A stretch of 64,000 bases of DNA, taken from positions 3,436,199 through 3,500,198 of the forward strand of contig CM001633.1 in the NCBI GenBank assembly GCA_000309945.1, given 5' to 3'. Below, in pieces: positions 63,712 to 64,000 of the stretch. Within the stretch, counting starts at the first letter, position 1; each line of letters starts with the position of its first letter. This DNA is from Leptolyngbyaceae cyanobacterium JSC-12. Lineage in GTDB: Bacteria > Cyanobacteriota > Cyanobacteriia > Leptolyngbyales > Leptolyngbyaceae. The notes beneath the pieces were generated by a model that made no database searches, had not been told where the DNA came from, and worked only from the letters and a program-made list of their open reading frames with translations. Both the position numbers and the translations under genes were made by a program.

Positions 63712-64000
63712 ATGGCAACCATTTTGGCAATTGAAACAAGTTGTGACGAAACCGCGGTAGCAATTGTAAACAATCGTGAAATTCTGAGTAGCATTGTTTC
63801 ATCCCAGATTGCAACCCATTGTCTTTACGGTGGAGTAGTACCAGAGGTGGCATCTCGTAAGCACGTAGAAATGCTGAATCCAGCGATTGCTCAAGCTCTG
63901 GAGAACGCCAACCTTACCTGGTCAAGCATTGATGCCATTGCTGCAACCTGTGCCCCTGGCTTAGTAGGAGCTTTGCTGGTAGGCTTAACCACCGCAAAAA
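63712..64000 (+). CDS. tsaD: tRNA N6-adenosine threonylcarbamoyltransferase TsaD, N-terminal part
   Basis: TsaD transfers the threonylcarbamoyl group onto A37 of ANN-decoding tRNAs with TsaB/TsaE. The first 96 residues are in the window: [19 protein letters not shown] (ATP-binding beta-hairpin of the actin-like fold), [18 protein letters not shown] with the family's conserved HVE, and [15 protein letters not shown]. The gene runs off the right edge; the metal-binding HxxxH motif is further on. Start codon ATG 63712. Confidence 0.95.
   Translation, partial: MATILAIETSCDETAVAIVNNREILSSIVSSQIATHCLYGGVVPEVASRKHVEMLNPAIAQALENANLTWSSIDAIAATCAPGLVGALLVGLTTAK

Noticed and set aside
1-64000. tRNA genes, rRNA genes, prophage, toxin-antitoxin or classical defence systems
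   Set aside because: No T-loop-like sequence in a plausible fold and no such proteins were seen when reading through; a tRNAscan-SE and DefenseFinder run would settle it.

Overview
The window is chromosomal DNA from a cyanobacterium, most likely a filamentous one (Leptolyngbya/Nostoc-like; genus not determinable from this alone). The evidence is a beta-carboxysome operon, NDH-1 CO2-uptake genes, photosystem I genes psaF and psaJ, a DesA acyl-lipid desaturase, zeta-carotene desaturase, several cyanobacteria-specific DUF families and many GCGATCGC (HIP1) octamers. No tRNA, rRNA, CRISPR array or prophage was seen. Both ends cut a gene: lepA on the left, tsaD on the right.

Layout. (1) 1-2.2 kb: the lepA 3' end, a complete 1051-bp insertion sequence with a 5-bp target duplication, and directly behind it a 142-bp tandem duplication made of the 3' end of ccmO. 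(2) 2.1-12.4 kb: an inorganic-carbon island. ccmK2-K1-L-M-N-O reads leftward; ndhF4-ndhD4-cupB reads rightward from the shared 650-bp intergenic region. The NDH-1/CupB complex turns CO2 into bicarbonate, and the carboxysome built by the Ccm proteins turns it back to CO2 around Rubisco. (3) 12.7-15.9 kb: a 1052-residue sensor histidine kinase whose first GAF domain has the cysteine pair of a DXCF cyanobacteriochrome. (4) 16-28.4 kb: housekeeping and conserved cyanobacterial genes (DUF3038-DUF4335 pair, fmt, DUF6464, desA, PilP-like lipoprotein, a membrane-anchored subtilase with a small coupled partner, DUF4870).

(5) 28.5-48.4 kb: a large exopolysaccharide/cell-surface cluster in three transcription units. 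A leftward unit has two GT4 glycosyltransferases, a phytanoyl-CoA-dioxygenase-like oxygenase and an unrecognised protein. A rightward unit has four GT4 enzymes, a two-domain pectate-lyase-like beta-helix protein and a Wzy-like polymerase. A second leftward unit has a GT-C glycosyltransferase, an acyltransferase-3 protein, a 1072-residue fusion of a GT-C-like membrane domain to an (alpha/alpha)6 glycosidase-like domain, and a small secreted/membrane protein. The phosphoglycosyltransferase that could start the repeat unit, plus another GT4, lies at 56.5-58.5 kb. No flippase or Wza/Wzc export gene is in the window.

(6) 48.8-64 kb: class I fructose-bisphosphate aldolase, SRPBCC protein, crtQ (zds), DUF2949, an atypical SDR, hemE, a repeat-containing secreted protein, the EPS initiating transferase with its GT4, rqcH, remA-gmk, a Ca2+/cation antiporter, psaF-psaJ and the 5' end of tsaD.

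The observations most worth following are the candidate DXCF cyanobacteriochrome kinase beside the CO2-uptake genes, the GT-C/glycosidase fusion in the EPS cluster, the internal start and uneven cysteine distribution of CcmM, the inter-cistronic hairpins of the ccm operon, and the IS-linked duplication of the ccmO tail. All functional calls come from reading the sequence and remembered family knowledge; no database search was run.
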